64,000 nucleotides of DNA from Bradyrhizobium sp. 4 (GTDB taxonomy: Bacteria; Pseudomonadota; Alphaproteobacteria; Rhizobiales; Xanthobacteraceae), in contig NZ_CP064686.1 in NCBI RefSeq assembly GCF_023100905.1, forward strand, positions 6,386,001-6,450,000. Reading direction: 5' to 3'. Shown here in pieces: positions 62,653 through 64,000 of the stretch; positions within the stretch are counted from its first letter, which is position 1; each line of letters starts with the position of its first letter. Under the pieces are notes generated by a model, which saw nothing but the letters and a program-made list of their open reading frames with translations, was not told the origin of the DNA and ran no database searches. The translations under genes were made by a program, and so were the position numbers.

Positions 62653-64000
62653 TCATCGCGCATGCCCATAAACTGTAACCGCGTTGTCGGCAGACACGAG
62701 GCCGCTTTCGATGTCGTCGTTGACGGCTGTCGGCGCGCGCTCCCGGGGATCGCCGATGCCGGCGCCGCCTGGCGTCAGCACCACCAGCCGGTCGTCCGGC
62801 GGCACCTGCTGAAAGCCTTTTCCACGCAGCTTCTTGCCGGACTTCAGGCCGACATAGCCGGCCTCGCCGTTCTTGCCGCCATCGCGACCACGTGGCGGAT
62901 GATCGATGCGGTCGAATGCCGCCAGGATGTCGAACGGCGCATCGACGCCGCTGCCGACCTCGATGATCTGGCCGAGGCCACCGCGGGTGCGCCCTGCCCC
63001 GCCGGAATCCGCACGCAATTCCTTGCGCCAGAAGATTAGCGGCGTCTGCGTCTCGGCGATTTCGACCGGCGTGCCGCGCACGCCGCTGGGATAGGCGGTC
63101 GCCGACAGCCCGTCCTTCGCGAAGCGCGCGCCGGTGCCGCCATTGGAGGTCACCGCCATCGAGAATCCGTAATTGCCGCCGGCGCCCGAGCGAGTCTGTC
63201 CGCGCACATTGAGATTCCACAGGCACGAGGTGCCTTCCGCGGGCACGCGCTCGGGAATGATCTGGCGCAGGCAGCCGAACACGACGTCGGGCAGCATCTG
63301 GCCGATGATGTGACGCGAGGCGACCGGCGCCGGCTTCGGCGCATTGAGGATCGCGCCCGGGGGAGCCGACACCGTCAGCGGCGAGAGCGAGCCGGCATTG
63401 TTCGGGATCTGCGAGGCGACGACGCAGCCGAGACCGAACACCGTGTAGGCGATGGTGTAGGACAGAGGCACGTTGATGCCGAATCGGGACGCGGCCGAGG
63501 TGCCGTCGAAATCGACGTGGATGCCTTCGTCCGAGATCGTCAGCGTAGCCTCGAGCGAGACCGGCGCGTCATAGCCGTCGACCACCATGGTGTTGCGCCA
63601 GGTGCCCTTCGGCAGCTTGGCGATCTCGGCAAGCACGGCCTCGCGCGAGCGGTCGCAGATATAGTCGCCGAGCGTATCGAAGGTGTCGATGCCGAACTCG
63701 GTCATCATCTCGACCAGGCGCTCGCAGCCGACGTCGTTGCAGCCGGCGAGCGAGTAGGTGTCGCCCTCGGTGTCGATCGGCAGCCGCGTGTTGGTGCGGA
63801 TCATCGCCATCAGCGTCTCGTTGACGACGCCCTGGTCGATCAGCTTCAGCATGGGGATGTAGAGCCCCTCCATGAACACGTCGGTGGCGTCGGGCCCGAA
63901 GCCGATGCCGCCGATGTCCATGAGATGGCTGGTGCAGGAAAACAGCGCGACCGGCTTGCCGTCCTTGAAGCAGGGTGTGGTGACGACGAAATCGTTGAGA
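62653..64000 (-). CDS. Hydantoinase B/oxoprolinase family protein, C-terminal part
   Basis: About 449 codons are present; the N-terminus runs past the right edge. An internal ATG at 63921 is not the start because the frame continues upstream with LNDFVVTTPCFKDGKPVALF and SCTSHLMDIGGIGFG. HyuB subunits act with HyuA in ATP-dependent opening of hydantoin or 5-oxoproline rings. Visible motifs are DFDGTSAASRFGINVP and GEAGYVGLKSGKKLRGKG. The hyuA gene is not seen here and would have to lie outside. The downstream TRAP operon suggests uptake of the same substrate. Confidence 0.9.
   Translation of the reverse strand, partial: LNDFVVTTPCFKDGKPVALFSCTSHLMDIGGIGFGPDATDVFMEGLYIPMLKLIDQGVVNETLMAMIRTNTRLPIDTEGDTYSLAGCNDVGCERLVEMMTEFGIDTFDTLGDYICDRSREAVLAEIAKLPKGTWRNTMVVDGYDAPVSLEATLTISDEGIHVDFDGTSAASRFGINVPLSYTIAYTVFGLGCVVASQIPNNAGSLSPLTVSAPPGAILNAPKPAPVASRHIIGQMLPDVVFGCLRQIIPERVPAEGTSCLWNLNVRGQTRSGAGGNYGFSMAVTSNGGTGARFAKDGLSATAYPSGVRGTPVEIAETQTPLIFWRKELRADSGGAGRTRGGLGQIIEVGSGVDAPFDILAAFDRIDHPPRGRDGGKNGEAGYVGLKSGKKLRGKGFQQVPPDDRLVVLTPGGAGIGDPRERAPTAVNDDIESGLVSADNAVTVYGHAR

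Overview
This is a GC-rich, densely coded alphaproteobacterial chromosome segment, most likely from Bradyrhizobium or a close relative in Nitrobacteraceae. The evidence is the gene content and the intergenic repeats. The genes include the split three-gene pnt transhydrogenase, the 50-residue aa3 oxidase subunit IV, GapR, the DUF1036-pyruvate kinase pair, CtrA-type TTAA-N7-TTAA sites and the tol-pal-tilS-ftsH order. The intergenic repeats carry motifs such as tcctggcgaaggccaggac. The genus is an inference from pattern and was not searched. No rRNA, tRNA, CRISPR array, transposase or phage gene is visible.

Layout. 1-6 kb: ion antiporters, a hydrolase, pntAA-pntAB-pntB and a small oxidase subunit. 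6-11 kb: a large membrane-bound patatin-like protein and a PepF-type peptidase. 11-21 kb: a sigma-54 response regulator with a CtrA-type site upstream, two periplasmic cell-wall proteins (an L,D-transpeptidase and a DUF882 peptidase-like protein), gapR, DUF1801 and DUF1244 proteins, then DUF1036-pyk and a TetR regulator. 21-25.5 kb: two paralogous polytopic proteins resembling GT-C glycosyltransferases, flanking an oppositely oriented Flp pilin gene. 25.7-38 kb: ftsH, tilS, cpoB, pal, tolB, tolA, tolR and tolQ on the minus strand. Between tolB and pal sit a GGDEF-EAL protein and a FeeM-like N-acyl amino acid synthase.

38-56 kb is accessory and regulatory: DUF2231, cysE, a fatty acyl desaturase, a TetR/DUF2852 pair sharing a 19-bp operator, two clusters of YCII-type small proteins (the second with its ECF sigma factor), two chemoreceptors, an SDR, a 30-codon small gene, a hydroxypyruvate reductase-like gene and a divergent TetR/GST pair. 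56-64 kb is catabolic: a lanthanide-type PQQ alcohol dehydrogenase with its cytochrome c and a XoxJ-like binding protein, a complete TRAP transporter, and a hydantoinase B/oxoprolinase subunit cut by the window end.

The observations most worth following are the paired TetR operators, the acyl synthase and c-di-GMP enzyme inside tol-pal, the twin GT-C-like proteins around a serine-tailed pilin, and the xoxFGJ-like cluster with an Asp-Phe-Asp metal motif.
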